From an uncultured Winogradskyella sp. (lineage in GTDB: Bacteria > Bacteroidota > Bacteroidia > Flavobacteriales > Flavobacteriaceae): a stretch of DNA of 64,000 bases. The translations under genes were made by a program, and so were the position numbers. Shown here piece by piece: positions 44,225 through 53,711 of the stretch (the stretch's first letter is position 1; each line of letters starts with the position of its first letter). The DNA is taken from NCBI RefSeq assembly GCF_947495255.1, contig NZ_CANLYI010000005.1, forward strand, positions 124,001 to 188,000. Direction: 5' to 3'. The notes below the pieces were generated by a model. It was not told where the DNA came from and made no database searches. It was given only the letters and a program-made list of their open reading frames with translations.

Positions 44225-47200
44225 ATGAATTTAAAAATTAAACTCATTACAGTTGTTACACTACTCTTTAGTGTGATGATTTTTGCTCAAGAGGCTTATA
44301 CTATAAAAGGTACGGTCACTTCAGCAGTTGACAACATGCCCATTCCGGGTGCAAATATTATTGTTGTTACAACAACTAGAGGTACTTCTACGGATTTTGA
44401 TGGAAATTTCCAATTAGAGGTGGCTAAAGGAGAATCTGTTCAAATTTCTTATATTGGATATGTTTCTCAGACTATTGTAATTGATGGTCAGACAACCTTA
44501 AATATCTCACTAGCAGAAGATGATAATTCTTTAAGTGAAGTTGTTGTTGTAGGATATGGTACACGTAAAAAATCACATCTTACTGGAGCTATTTCTAAGG
44601 TAGGTGGGGATGATGTTGCAGCAGTGCAGGTAACACGTGTTGATGATGCATTAGCAGGTAAATTATCTGGTGTATTAATTCAGAACCAAAACGGTTCGCC
44701 AGGTGCAGCTCCAAAAATTCAAATTAGAGCAGCTTCATCAATTTCAAGTGCATCTAATCCTTTAATTGTTGTAGATGGTTATCCTATCTCTGGAGGTTTA
44801 GAAACAGTTAACCCAAATGATATTGAAAGTTTAGAAATTTTAAAGGATGCTGCTTCAGCTGCAATTTATGGCTCTAGAGGTGCGAACGGTGTTGTGTTAA
44901 TTACAACTAAGAAAGGAAAATCCGGTAAAGCAAGTTTTAGTTATAATGCTTATACAAGTTTTTCTAGTAAGTATCGTGATAATATATTAAAGTCAGGTCC
45001 AGAGTGGGCTGCGCATTCAAGAGAGCAAATTGCTGCGGGTAATTGGTCAGGAACAGTTGATAATGTTGATCCAGCTTTTCTTGAGTATAGATTAAGTGCT
45101 TATGAAAATTCACCAGGAGCAATTAGTCCTGAAGATTGGCTTTTTAGAAATGGTAGTACAACAAGTCATGATTTTAGTATGAGCGGAGGAACTGATGATG
45201 TTAATTATTTTGCATCAGTAGGTTACCAAAATACAGACGGTATAATCATAACTGAAGGTTTTGAAAGACTTAACGCACGTTTAAATGTAGATGCTAAATT
45301 GGGAGATAAATTTAAGACTGGTGTTAGTTTCAATGGCTTTACATCAGATAGAGATATTTTAGGTCACGATATGAGAGATTTACTAAGATCTTATGGTGTT
45401 CACCCTGTTTATCATACAGCAGAGTCTATTGCGTTTGTTCAGGGGTTAGACGCTCAGGCTCAAGCTTTAGGATTAGAGGCTTTTGACGATGGTTACAGAG
45501 GGTCTACTTATGAAGCCAATAGTATTTATGCATTAGAGCCTGGTATGGCTGCGCAAGACTGGCATTACGGAAGAAATAATAATGGTATTGGTGGGTCTGG
45601 AGATGCAGGTCCTGCTGCTAAGCTTGATAATACGGAACGTTGGGAAAAAACGTTTTTCGGAAATGTAAGTTCTTATTTGCAGTATAGCATTATTGACGGA
45701 TTAAATATTAAAACCGTACTAGGTGGTGATTTAAAAGATACGCAATATTATGAGCATAGATTACTTGGTTATGATTCTAGAGCGAGAACAAATCAAACTT
45801 ATATGGATCAAACGGACTTAAAGGTATGGTCTGTGTTAAGTGAAACGACATTAAGTTATGCAAAAGTAATTGGTAAGCATGATATCTCAGCAGTTGCTGG
45901 TATAGAATTTCAAACTACAAAATTTGTAGGAACTGGTTTAGATGGTGTTAATGTACCAGATGAAGATATTCTTAATTATAACTTATTTGATCCAGCGGAT
46001 ATTACAGTTACAGAGAGAAAAGAGACTAGAGCTAGAGAAAGTGTTTTTGGTAGAATAAACTACGCGTATGATGATAAATATTTAGCCTCAGTATCTATAA
46101 GGAGAGATGGTGATTCTCGCTTTGGTGCAAATAAGAAATATGCTACTTTCCCTGCGCTTTCATTAGGGTGGAATGTACATAATGAATCTTTCATGGAAGA
46201 TAATGACGTACTAAGTAAATTAAAATTAAGATTTAGTACAGGTTCTTTAGGAACGGCTTCTTTCTTAGGGTCATATGATGCTTTGAGTCTTTTGGATCCA
46301 TCAGCAACTTATTATGGAACAGGTTATTTAATTCCAGAAAATGTAGCTAATCCAGATTTAACATGGCAAACAAATACAGAGACAAACTATGGTGTTGATT
46401 TCGGATTTTTAAATAATAGATTTACCTTAGGTATAGATTATTATACATCTGATATTGAGGATATTTTAATTAATCAAAGTATTTCTGAAGTTTTCGGTAC
46501 GTCATCAATTGTGCTTAACTCTGGAGATGTTAGAAGTTCCGGATGGGAATTTGAGTTAAACGCTAGAGTAATTAGTAATGATGATTTTTCTTGGAGTTTT
46601 AATGCTAACTTATCTACAGTTGAAACTGAAATTACAGACTTAGGTGGTTTAGATGAATTACCTCAGGCTATTTATGGGCAAAGTGGTAGAGGTCCTGTTT
46701 TTAGAAACTATGTAGGTGGAGGTATTGGTGAAATGTGGGGTCTAGAAACTATCGGCGAAGTTGAAATGGAATATTTAGCTGATGGAACTAGGCATCCTAA
46801 TAATCAATCTGGAGAATCTTACGTTGTAGATCAAAATGGTGATGGTGTAATTGATAATACTAAATCTGTTGCTGATGGTGGTGATTTAGTTAAAATTGGA
46901 CAAAATACACCGGATTTTTACTGGGGAATGTCACATAATTTTAGTTATAAAGATTTTGATATGTCTTTACAATTTCAAGGGTCTCATGGAGCAGAGGTTT
47001 ATAATATAGATCCACTTTATTATGGTTCGCAATGGGGAGGACGTTTAGTGAGTAGTTTTGATGCTGATGACAATGGTATTGCTGATCATAATGGAGAGCA
47101 TTATACAGCGAGCAGAAATCAAACAGATGCTATGATTCAAGATGCTTCATTTATCGCTTTAAGAAATATAACACTAGGTTATACTTTAAAATCTGAATGG

Positions 47201-47407
47201 GTAGATAAGATTGGTTTAAGTTCTGTTAGAGCATATGTTGCTGCATCGAACTTATTATATATAATGGCAGATAATTATACATCATATAACCCAGAGGGTG
47301 TTGCAACGTCAGGTGGTGATTATTTAGGGCCAACTACATATGGAGCGCAAGTTGGTGCGAGTCCAGTTGTAAGAAGTTTTACACTAGGTTTAAATGTTAA
47401 TTTTTAA
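44225..47407 (+). CDS. SusC-type TonB-dependent oligosaccharide receptor (first copy)
   Basis: This 1060-residue outer-membrane protein has a signal peptide (ending FAQ), a CarboxypepD_reg domain (about 24-100: IKGTVTSAVDNMPIPGANI...DFDGNFQL), a TonB-box-like stretch (SEVVVVGYGTRKK), plug domain with IEILKDAASAAIYGSRGANGV, and a beta-barrel ending in FTLGLNVNF (terminal Phe). It would import alginate oligomers with the SusD lipoprotein at 47418. The first ~130 residues are very close to those of the second SusC at 49097, the rest less so. A 7-codon out-of-phase ATG at 44218 overlaps its start. Confidence 0.96.
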   Translation: MNLKIKLITVVTLLFSVMIFAQEAYTIKGTVTSAVDNMPIPGANIIVVTTTRGTSTDFDGNFQLEVAKGESVQISYIGYVSQTIVIDGQTTLNISLAEDDNSLSEVVVVGYGTRKKSHLTGAISKVGGDDVAAVQVTRVDDALAGKLSGVLIQNQNGSPGAAPKIQIRAASSISSASNPLIVVDGYPISGGLETVNPNDIESLEILKDAASAAIYGSRGANGVVLITTKKGKSGKASFSYNAYTSFSSKYRDNILKSGPEWAAHSREQIAAGNWSGTVDNVDPAFLEYRLSAYENSPGAISPEDWLFRNGSTTSHDFSMSGGTDDVNYFASVGYQNTDGIIITEGFERLNARLNVDAKLGDKFKTGVSFNGFTSDRDILGHDMRDLLRSYGVHPVYHTAESIAFVQGLDAQAQALGLEAFDDGYRGSTYEANSIYALEPGMAAQDWHYGRNNNGIGGSGDAGPAAKLDNTERWEKTFFGNVSSYLQYSIIDGLNIKTVLGGDLKDTQYYEHRLLGYDSRARTNQTYMDQTDLKVWSVLSETTLSYAKVIGKHDISAVAGIEFQTTKFVGTGLDGVNVPDEDILNYNLFDPADITVTERKETRARESVFGRINYAYDDKYLASVSIRRDGDSRFGANKKYATFPALSLGWNVHNESFMEDNDVLSKLKLRFSTGSLGTASFLGSYDALSLLDPSATYYGTGYLIPENVANPDLTWQTNTETNYGVDFGFLNNRFTLGIDYYTSDIEDILINQSISEVFGTSSIVLNSGDVRSSGWEFELNARVISNDDFSWSFNANLSTVETEITDLGGLDELPQAIYGQSGRGPVFRNYVGGGIGEMWGLETIGEVEMEYLADGTRHPNNQSGESYVVDQNGDGVIDNTKSVADGGDLVKIGQNTPDFYWGMSHNFSYKDFDMSLQFQGSHGAEVYNIDPLYYGSQWGGRLVSSFDADDNGIADHNGEHYTASRNQTDAMIQDASFIALRNITLGYTLKSEWVDKIGLSSVRAYVAASNLLYIMADNYTSYNPEGVATSGGDYLGPTTYGAQVGASPVVRSFTLGLNVNF

Positions 47408-47417
47408 ATAAAAAAAA

Positions 47418-48755
47418 ATGAAAAAAATATATATATTATTAGGATCGTTATTCTTAATAACTTCTTGTTCTACGGATTTGGATCAATCCCCAAGTAATAT
47501 TGCGAGTGCGGATTCTTTAACGGATTTTGAAGGTGTATTAAATGCTGCATATTATTATCAACTAGGTACTGTTACACCTTTGGCTGTAATGGGGGAATTT
47601 AGATCAGATAATGCTTTGATGGAAGAAGCACCATATACAGAGTTTGATGAATATGATAATGGCTTAACAGCAATGGAAGATCAGTTTTTTGGCCCTTTTT
47701 ATACGGCTGCTTATAAATCAATTTTAAGTGCTAACAATGTAATTGAAAATTCTTCAGACGATACTGAGATTGGCGAGGCTAAATTTTTAAGAGCTTTAAC
47801 TTATTTTAAATTGGTTAAAGTTTTTGGAGATGTTACTGTTAATCTATTGGCTTCACCTAGTTTAACTGATACGTCGGTTTTAGTTAGGCGTTCAGCTTCT
47901 GATGTTTACAATGATGTTATTATACCCGATTTAACTGATGCAATGGCAGTTTTAAGTACAACTATTAATGATGGTAGAGCATCTAAGTATGCTGCACAAG
48001 CTCTATTAGGTAAGGTTTATGTAACTATGGGTAATTTTGCCAGTGCAGAACCGCACTTAGCGGCTGTTGTAAATGGTGCTGCAGGAGCAGGGATCATGTT
48101 AAACGCAAATTATAATGAGATTTTTGGTGCTGCTAATGAGATAGAGAATTCTGAAATCATTTTTTCTACGCAAATTACGGGTTCTATAGTTGATGAATAT
48201 ACTTTTGGATCTGATTTTTGGAATTGGTTTGTTGGAGATGATCCAAAAGCAAATTACCCTGTTTCTACAAGTTTAGTAGCAGCATTTGATGCAAGTGATG
48301 CGTCTGGTGGTGGAACTGATTTAAGAAGAGCGGTAACCCTTGCTGATGATGGATTAACGGCTATAAAATTCCCAAAAGAAGGGGGGCAAGGAACAGAGCA
48401 TGATTGGATTGAAATTCGTTTAGCGGATGTTATTCTTTTATATGCAGAAACTTTAAATGAAAATGGTTCACCAGCATCAACGGTGTTGCCATTATTAGAT
48501 GACATTAGAACTAGAGCAGGATTGAATAGTTTAACGGGTACTGTGACTTCTCAAGCAGATGTAAGACAAGTAATTGCTGATGAAAGAAGACTTGAGTTAG
48601 CTTTTGAAGGGCATAGATGGTTCGATTTAGTGAGAACAGGAACTGCTAGTGCAGAAATGGGTGAAACGATTAATAGTAATTATTATGTATTCCCAGTTCC
48701 AATATCTGAAATTTTAGCTACTCGTGGAGTAATTACTCAAAATACAGGTTATTAA
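47418..48755 (+). CDS. SusD/RagB-family glycan-binding lipoprotein (first copy)
   Basis: This 445-residue lipoprotein (lipid Cys17 in LITSC, then STDLDQSP) has the SusD TPR-like helices: AKFLRALTYFKLVKVFGDV (about 122-140) and ADVILLYAETLNENGS, DERRLELAFEGHRWFDLVRTG near the C-terminus, then NYYVFPVPISEI, all family hallmarks. It caps the SusC at 44225 and presents alginate oligomers. Start is 10 bases after the SusC stop. A terminator follows at 48826, so the pair forms its own unit. Confidence 0.95.
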   Translation: MKKIYILLGSLFLITSCSTDLDQSPSNIASADSLTDFEGVLNAAYYYQLGTVTPLAVMGEFRSDNALMEEAPYTEFDEYDNGLTAMEDQFFGPFYTAAYKSILSANNVIENSSDDTEIGEAKFLRALTYFKLVKVFGDVTVNLLASPSLTDTSVLVRRSASDVYNDVIIPDLTDAMAVLSTTINDGRASKYAAQALLGKVYVTMGNFASAEPHLAAVVNGAAGAGIMLNANYNEIFGAANEIENSEIIFSTQITGSIVDEYTFGSDFWNWFVGDDPKANYPVSTSLVAAFDASDASGGGTDLRRAVTLADDGLTAIKFPKEGGQGTEHDWIEIRLADVILLYAETLNENGSPASTVLPLLDDIRTRAGLNSLTGTVTSQADVRQVIADERRLELAFEGHRWFDLVRTGTASAEMGETINSNYYVFPVPISEILATRGVITQNTGY

Positions 48756-48825
48756 TATAGATTTTTCTTTGATAACTTTTTTATGTAATATCCTTTTAAA
48801 AAGTTAATTCAATAGAATTAAAAAT

Positions 48826-48871
48826 AAAAATTACCTTATTATGGATTTATTCCTTTTAAGGTAATTTTTTT
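48826..48871 (+). terminator. Terminator after the first SusCD pair
   Basis: A 13-bp stem AAAAATTACCTTA (48826-48838) pairs with TAAGGTAATTTTT (48857-48869), followed by more T. The 18-base loop is AT-rich. Confidence 0.75.
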
Positions 48872-48986
48872 GTTGAAATTTATGTGATTGTAATATTATC
48901 AAGTATAATATTTTCTGTAATTATTATTGAATTTTGTAGTCAAGAATTATTGGTTTAGAGTTAGGTCTTCTTAAAGTCAAAATAAC

Positions 48987-49039
48987 TTTGAATTAACAAA
49001 AAAATAACATATATTTGGTAAACCAATCTGGTAAACCAA
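48987..49039 (+). promoter_or_regulatory. Operon D promoter with tandem TTGGTNNACCAA operators
   Basis: TTTG (48987-48990), exactly 19 bases, TATATTTG (49010-49017): a full Bacteroidota promoter. TTGGTAAACCAA (49015-49026) and CTGGTAAACCAA (49028-49039) overlap and follow the -7 box at the 13-base pitch. The rest of the 314-base gap after the first SusD has only the terminator at 48826. Confidence 0.9.
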
Positions 49040-49096
49040 TTATAATTTATTCATACAACAGTTGTATTCATGCAACCCACTAAATTAAATTTAATG

Positions 49097-52000
49097 ATGA
49101 ATTTAAAAATTAAACTAGCTACAATTTTCACATTATTTTGTGTTATTGTAATTTTTGCTCAAGAAAAATATGTCTTAAGTGGTACTGTAATGTCTGCAGT
49201 AGATAAAATGCCCATTCCTGGAGCGAACATTATTATTCTAAAAACAACAAGAGGTACTTCAACGGATTTTGATGGTAATTATCAACTAGATGTTGTAAAA
49301 GGTGATGTTCTTCAGTTTTCTTATATAGGTTATGTAACTCAGACTATTATTGTAGATAGTCAAAAGACCGTTAATATTTCATTAGTAGAATCAGATAACT
49401 CATTAAGCGAAGTCGTTGTTATTGGGTATGGTACACAAAAGAAAAGTCATACAACAGGTGCTATTTCAAAAGTTGTGAATGATGATTTAGGTCAGATTGC
49501 GGTATCTAGAGTAGATGATGCTTTGGTTGGACAAGTTTCTGGTGTAAATATACAAGCAACAGATGGTGAGGCAGGTGCTGCACCTACCATTACAATACGT
49601 GGTGTTGGTTCAATGGCTGGTGATTCTACACCTTTAATTGTTGTAGATGGTGTTATTGTAGATTCAGATTTTTTAGGGTCATTAAATATGAATGATGTAG
49701 AGTCTTTCGAAATTCTTAAAGATGCTGCTTCAGCTTCAATATACGGTTCAAAAGGGTCTAATGGTATTATAATGATTACCATGAAATCGGGTATTGAAGG
49801 TAAGACAAGAATTAGTTATAATACTTATACGGGATTTAAAGAAGCAAGAAAAAGTGATGCTTACGGTTATACCACAAAAGAGTGGGCAGAACAACAAATG
49901 GAAGAAAATGGAGAACTATCTATATATACGCAAGCACAGCTTCAAACAGGTACAGATCGTTCTTGGCAAGATGTGTTTTTTGATGGTGGCGCAATTACAA
50001 GTCATTCACTATCATTTAGAGGAGGTAATAAAAGCACAAAATATACAGCAAGTTTAAACTACTCCAATGATGAAGGGGTATTGTTAAATGATAACTACTC
50101 TAAGTATGGAGCTCGATTAAAAGTTGATAACAAAATAAACGATAAGTTTTCTATCGGAGTTAATTTTACACCTTCATATACAGTAAGAGATAGATTTGCA
50201 GAGTCAATTCATAATGTCGCAAGACACCAACCTTGGTTACCAATTTATCATGATGAGTATACATTACAGATGGTGGATCCTAGTTTTGGTCTTCAGGTAG
50301 GAGATTATGCTAGGCAAGATCATTTTACAATATTTGATTTTAATGGAGATGGTGTTTTTGATGAAGAACTTCAAAATCTTGGTAATAGTACTAATCAAAA
50401 CCCTTATGCAAGAGCTTCAGAAAGAAGTAGAATGGATAAAAAATTCAAATTATTTGGTAGTGTTAATGGAAAATACAAAATTACAGATGGTTTAAATTTT
50501 ACAACTACAATATCAGGATCTATTCAAGATACCAAGAGAACTGATTACTTAGGGACATTGGCTAGAAGAATTTCTACAGAAGCTTATATGGTTGAAACAA
50601 ATCAAAAAGAACAATATTATATTTTTGATAATTTTTTAAACTACAATAAAGTTTTTGGAAAGCATGAAATAGGTGTTACACTTGGTAACTCAATCGAAAC
50701 AAGAGATTATTTTTTCTCAACGATTAAGGGTATAGGTTTTGAAAATGATGTTGTTCAACAAATTTCTGGAGCAACTAGTATAATTTCAGATGAAACATTT
50801 GGGTTCGAATGGCAAAAAAGAGGGATTTCATACATTTCAAGATTGACTTATGCATACGATGACAAGTATTTAATGTCGCTTAGTTTACGGAGAGATGGAA
50901 GTTCTATTTTTGGGTCTGATTATAAGTATGGTAATTTCTCTGCAGCATCTCTAGGTTGGAATATACATAAAGAGAAGTTTTTAGAAGATAGTGATTTTGT
51001 TTCACTACTTAAATTAAGAGCTAGTTATGGTGTTACAGGTAATGACCGTTTAAATACAGGTAGTGTGAATCCAGATGCTCAGGGTAGTACATCTGTTTTA
51101 AGCTCAGATAACGTATTACAAGATTATTACCCTCATTTATCATTATTAGATTTAACAACTTATGTTGTTGATGGAACAATAACAACTGGATATTCTCCAT
51201 TAAACCTTGCAAATCCAGAATTAAAATGGGAACGACTAATTGAGATTAATCCAGGTATCGATTTTGGTTTTTTAAATAATAAAATTACAGGGTCTATTGA
51301 TTGGTATCAAAGAACTAGTGATCAATTATTATTAAACAACCCTGTGTCTGCAACAACTGGTTTTAACAGTGCTTTAGTTAATTTAGGAGAAGTGAAAAAT
51401 CAAGGTTTTGAATTTGAGATTCGAACTAGAAATATCAACAAAGAAAAATTCTCATGGCAATCTACTTTAATTGCAACAACAAACGAAAACACGTTAGTTA
51501 ATTTTGCAGATTCGAATGGGCAAATTACTAGTATCGACCCTTCAAGACCTGCTGAATGGATAAATCAAGAAGGGCAACCAATCTCGTCTTTTTATGGTTA
51601 TGTTGTTGAGTCAGAAGTGCCGGTTGAATATAGAGATAGACCTTATAGACATGTCGGTGCTGAATTTGGTTGGGTAAAAGTTAAGGATTTAAATGGTGAT
51701 GGTGTTTTAGATGCTGATGATAAAACCATTTTAGGGAATCCATATCCTGAATTAATTTGGAGTTTTAGTAATGATTTTAAAATTGGAAATTTAGATTTTT
51801 CAGTGATGTTTCAAGGTTCTCATGGTGCAGAAGTTAGGAACATAGGTGACCATTATTTGTTTAGTCATAACAATAACAGAACTTTAAATGATGCCGCTTC
51901 AGAAGCTGGTTATGGTAATGAGTTCTTAGTAGATAAGTATTTAACTAATAGTATTATTCAGGATGCGTCTTATATCGCTTTGAGAAATGTGAATATAGGT

Positions 52001-52213
52001 TATAGTTTCCCTGAAGATTTAACAAGTAAATTAAAGATTTCGAAATTACGTATTTATGCATCTGGTCAGAACCTAATGTATAAGACAGCAGATGGATACA
52101 CAGGTTGGAATCCAGAAGCCTTAGATAAAACGAGTCCTACTCAATATGGATACCAACGAGGTGGATCTCCAATTTATAGAACAATATCTTTAGGGTTAGA
52201 CCTAGATTTTTAA
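49097..52213 (+). CDS. SusC-type TonB-dependent receptor (second copy)
   Basis: I start at ATG 49097 (MNLKIKLATIFTLF), one codon after another ATG at 49094, because it aligns with the first SusC start; the frame is open from 49070. About 1038 residues: CarboxypepD_reg domain, SEVVVIGYGTQKK, plug with FEILKDAASASIYGSKGSNGI, and beta-barrel ending ISLGLDLDF. The N-terminal 130 residues are nearly a repeat of the first SusC, while the barrel loops differ, suggesting duplication followed by change in oligomer preference. Operator-controlled at 48987-49039. Confidence 0.95.
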   Translation: MNLKIKLATIFTLFCVIVIFAQEKYVLSGTVMSAVDKMPIPGANIIILKTTRGTSTDFDGNYQLDVVKGDVLQFSYIGYVTQTIIVDSQKTVNISLVESDNSLSEVVVIGYGTQKKSHTTGAISKVVNDDLGQIAVSRVDDALVGQVSGVNIQATDGEAGAAPTITIRGVGSMAGDSTPLIVVDGVIVDSDFLGSLNMNDVESFEILKDAASASIYGSKGSNGIIMITMKSGIEGKTRISYNTYTGFKEARKSDAYGYTTKEWAEQQMEENGELSIYTQAQLQTGTDRSWQDVFFDGGAITSHSLSFRGGNKSTKYTASLNYSNDEGVLLNDNYSKYGARLKVDNKINDKFSIGVNFTPSYTVRDRFAESIHNVARHQPWLPIYHDEYTLQMVDPSFGLQVGDYARQDHFTIFDFNGDGVFDEELQNLGNSTNQNPYARASERSRMDKKFKLFGSVNGKYKITDGLNFTTTISGSIQDTKRTDYLGTLARRISTEAYMVETNQKEQYYIFDNFLNYNKVFGKHEIGVTLGNSIETRDYFFSTIKGIGFENDVVQQISGATSIISDETFGFEWQKRGISYISRLTYAYDDKYLMSLSLRRDGSSIFGSDYKYGNFSAASLGWNIHKEKFLEDSDFVSLLKLRASYGVTGNDRLNTGSVNPDAQGSTSVLSSDNVLQDYYPHLSLLDLTTYVVDGTITTGYSPLNLANPELKWERLIEINPGIDFGFLNNKITGSIDWYQRTSDQLLLNNPVSATTGFNSALVNLGEVKNQGFEFEIRTRNINKEKFSWQSTLIATTNENTLVNFADSNGQITSIDPSRPAEWINQEGQPISSFYGYVVESEVPVEYRDRPYRHVGAEFGWVKVKDLNGDGVLDADDKTILGNPYPELIWSFSNDFKIGNLDFSVMFQGSHGAEVRNIGDHYLFSHNNNRTLNDAASEAGYGNEFLVDKYLTNSIIQDASYIALRNVNIGYSFPEDLTSKLKISKLRIYASGQNLMYKTADGYTGWNPEALDKTSPTQYGYQRGGSPIYRTISLGLDLDF

Positions 52214-52244
52214 AAATAAAATATAATACTTAATACAATATATC

Positions 52245-53687
52245 ATGAAATATAGAACATATATAGCTATCTTACTAATAGGGGTTTTGGTGACATCTTG
52301 TAGTGATTTTTTAGAGCCAGAACCAAGCTCGGCGCTTACATCAAACAATTATTATACTACTTCAGCAGAATTAGAGTCAGCACTAATTGGTGCTTATGAC
52401 GCTATTCAAGGAGTAGGTGACTTCGATAAGGATGAGAATCACGGTGTTCAATATGAGTTTTACATCACAGAGATGAGAAGTGGTAACACGGCAACAAAAA
52501 TTGCTGATCCAGATGATTTTTCTGACGCTGGTCAATTTGAGTCATTCAATGTACTTCCAATAAATGGATTAGTCGGTAATTATTATGATAGTTATTATGA
52601 AGTTATATATAGAGCAAATGTTGTTTTAGATAATTTAGGGAATGTAAGTGATGACACTTCATCAATAGAAGCTGAAGCTAAATTTATTAGAGCCTATGCC
52701 TATTTTAACTTAGTAAGATTATTTGGAGATTTACCTTATGTTGACCATGTTTTAAGTCCATTAGAAAAAGAAGCTCAGTTTACAAGAGTTGATACGAGTA
52801 TAATATATGATTTAATTGTTAGTGATTTAATAACGGCAGAAGCTGGTTTAGATAATACTTATAAAACAAGGGCTTCAAAAGCTGCAGCACAAGGACTATT
52901 AGCAAAAGTATATCTTACTTTAGAGAACCCTGAATATGCTAAGGCACAAATAATGTGTGAAAAAATTATTAACGACGGATCATTTGGTTTGGTAGACTTT
53001 AATGATGTGTTTTACCAAGAGTTAAATCAAGAAATAATTTTTGCAGTAGGTTTTAATAGCTTAAATGATAGTCAAACCTTTTCTTCACAATTTATGAATT
53101 CTGTAGGGCCATCAAGTGGTGTAAATTATGCAACTTATGACCTTGTAGATGATTTAAATGAGTTTGGAGGTATTAGAGCACAATATTCATTTAGACAAGA
53201 CCCTAATCATTTAACTTCAGTGAGATATCAATGTGCTAAGTATTTCCCTGATGGTGATGATGGAGGTACAACAAATCCTCATACTTTTGATATTAGCCCT
53301 AATCCAAGATTGGCGGGAAATGATTGGATTGTATTGCGTTATGCAGATGTATTATTGATGCATGTAGAAGCTATAATGGCAGGTGCTAATGAAACCAATG
53401 TAGGTGCCGCTTTAACTTCTTTTCAACAGGTAAGAGATAGAGCAGGATTAACTGATGCTGTTACGGAAATATCACTTGATGATTTATTATTAGAAAGACG
53501 AGTAGAATTAGCTTTTGAAAACCATAGACTATTTGATTTAATTAGATTGGGTAGAGCAGAATCTACGTTATCAGCGTATTCAGTAGCTAACGGGTTTGGA
53601 TTTACAGCATCAGACTTGTTATTACCTATTCCACAAAATGAAGTTAATTTAAGTGATGGACTAATGACCCAAAACCCAGGTTATTAG
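52245..53687 (+). CDS. SusD/RagB-family glycan-binding lipoprotein (second copy)
   Basis: This 480-residue lipoprotein (lipid Cys19 in LVTSC, then SDFLEPEPSS, with the acidic residues of a surface-export signal) has SusD hallmarks: AKFIRAYAYFNLVRLFGDLPYVD, RASKAAAQGLLAKVYLTL, WIVLRYADVLLMHVEA, LLLERRVELAFENHRLFDLIRLG and LLPIPQNEV. It pairs with the SusC at 49097. It is longer than the first SusD and differs throughout, unlike the closely similar SusC N-termini. Confidence 0.95.
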   Translation: MKYRTYIAILLIGVLVTSCSDFLEPEPSSALTSNNYYTTSAELESALIGAYDAIQGVGDFDKDENHGVQYEFYITEMRSGNTATKIADPDDFSDAGQFESFNVLPINGLVGNYYDSYYEVIYRANVVLDNLGNVSDDTSSIEAEAKFIRAYAYFNLVRLFGDLPYVDHVLSPLEKEAQFTRVDTSIIYDLIVSDLITAEAGLDNTYKTRASKAAAQGLLAKVYLTLENPEYAKAQIMCEKIINDGSFGLVDFNDVFYQELNQEIIFAVGFNSLNDSQTFSSQFMNSVGPSSGVNYATYDLVDDLNEFGGIRAQYSFRQDPNHLTSVRYQCAKYFPDGDDGGTTNPHTFDISPNPRLAGNDWIVLRYADVLLMHVEAIMAGANETNVGAALTSFQQVRDRAGLTDAVTEISLDDLLLERRVELAFENHRLFDLIRLGRAESTLSAYSVANGFGFTASDLLLPIPQNEVNLSDGLMTQNPGY

Positions 53688-53711
53688 AATATAATTTTAA
53701 AACATAAAAAA

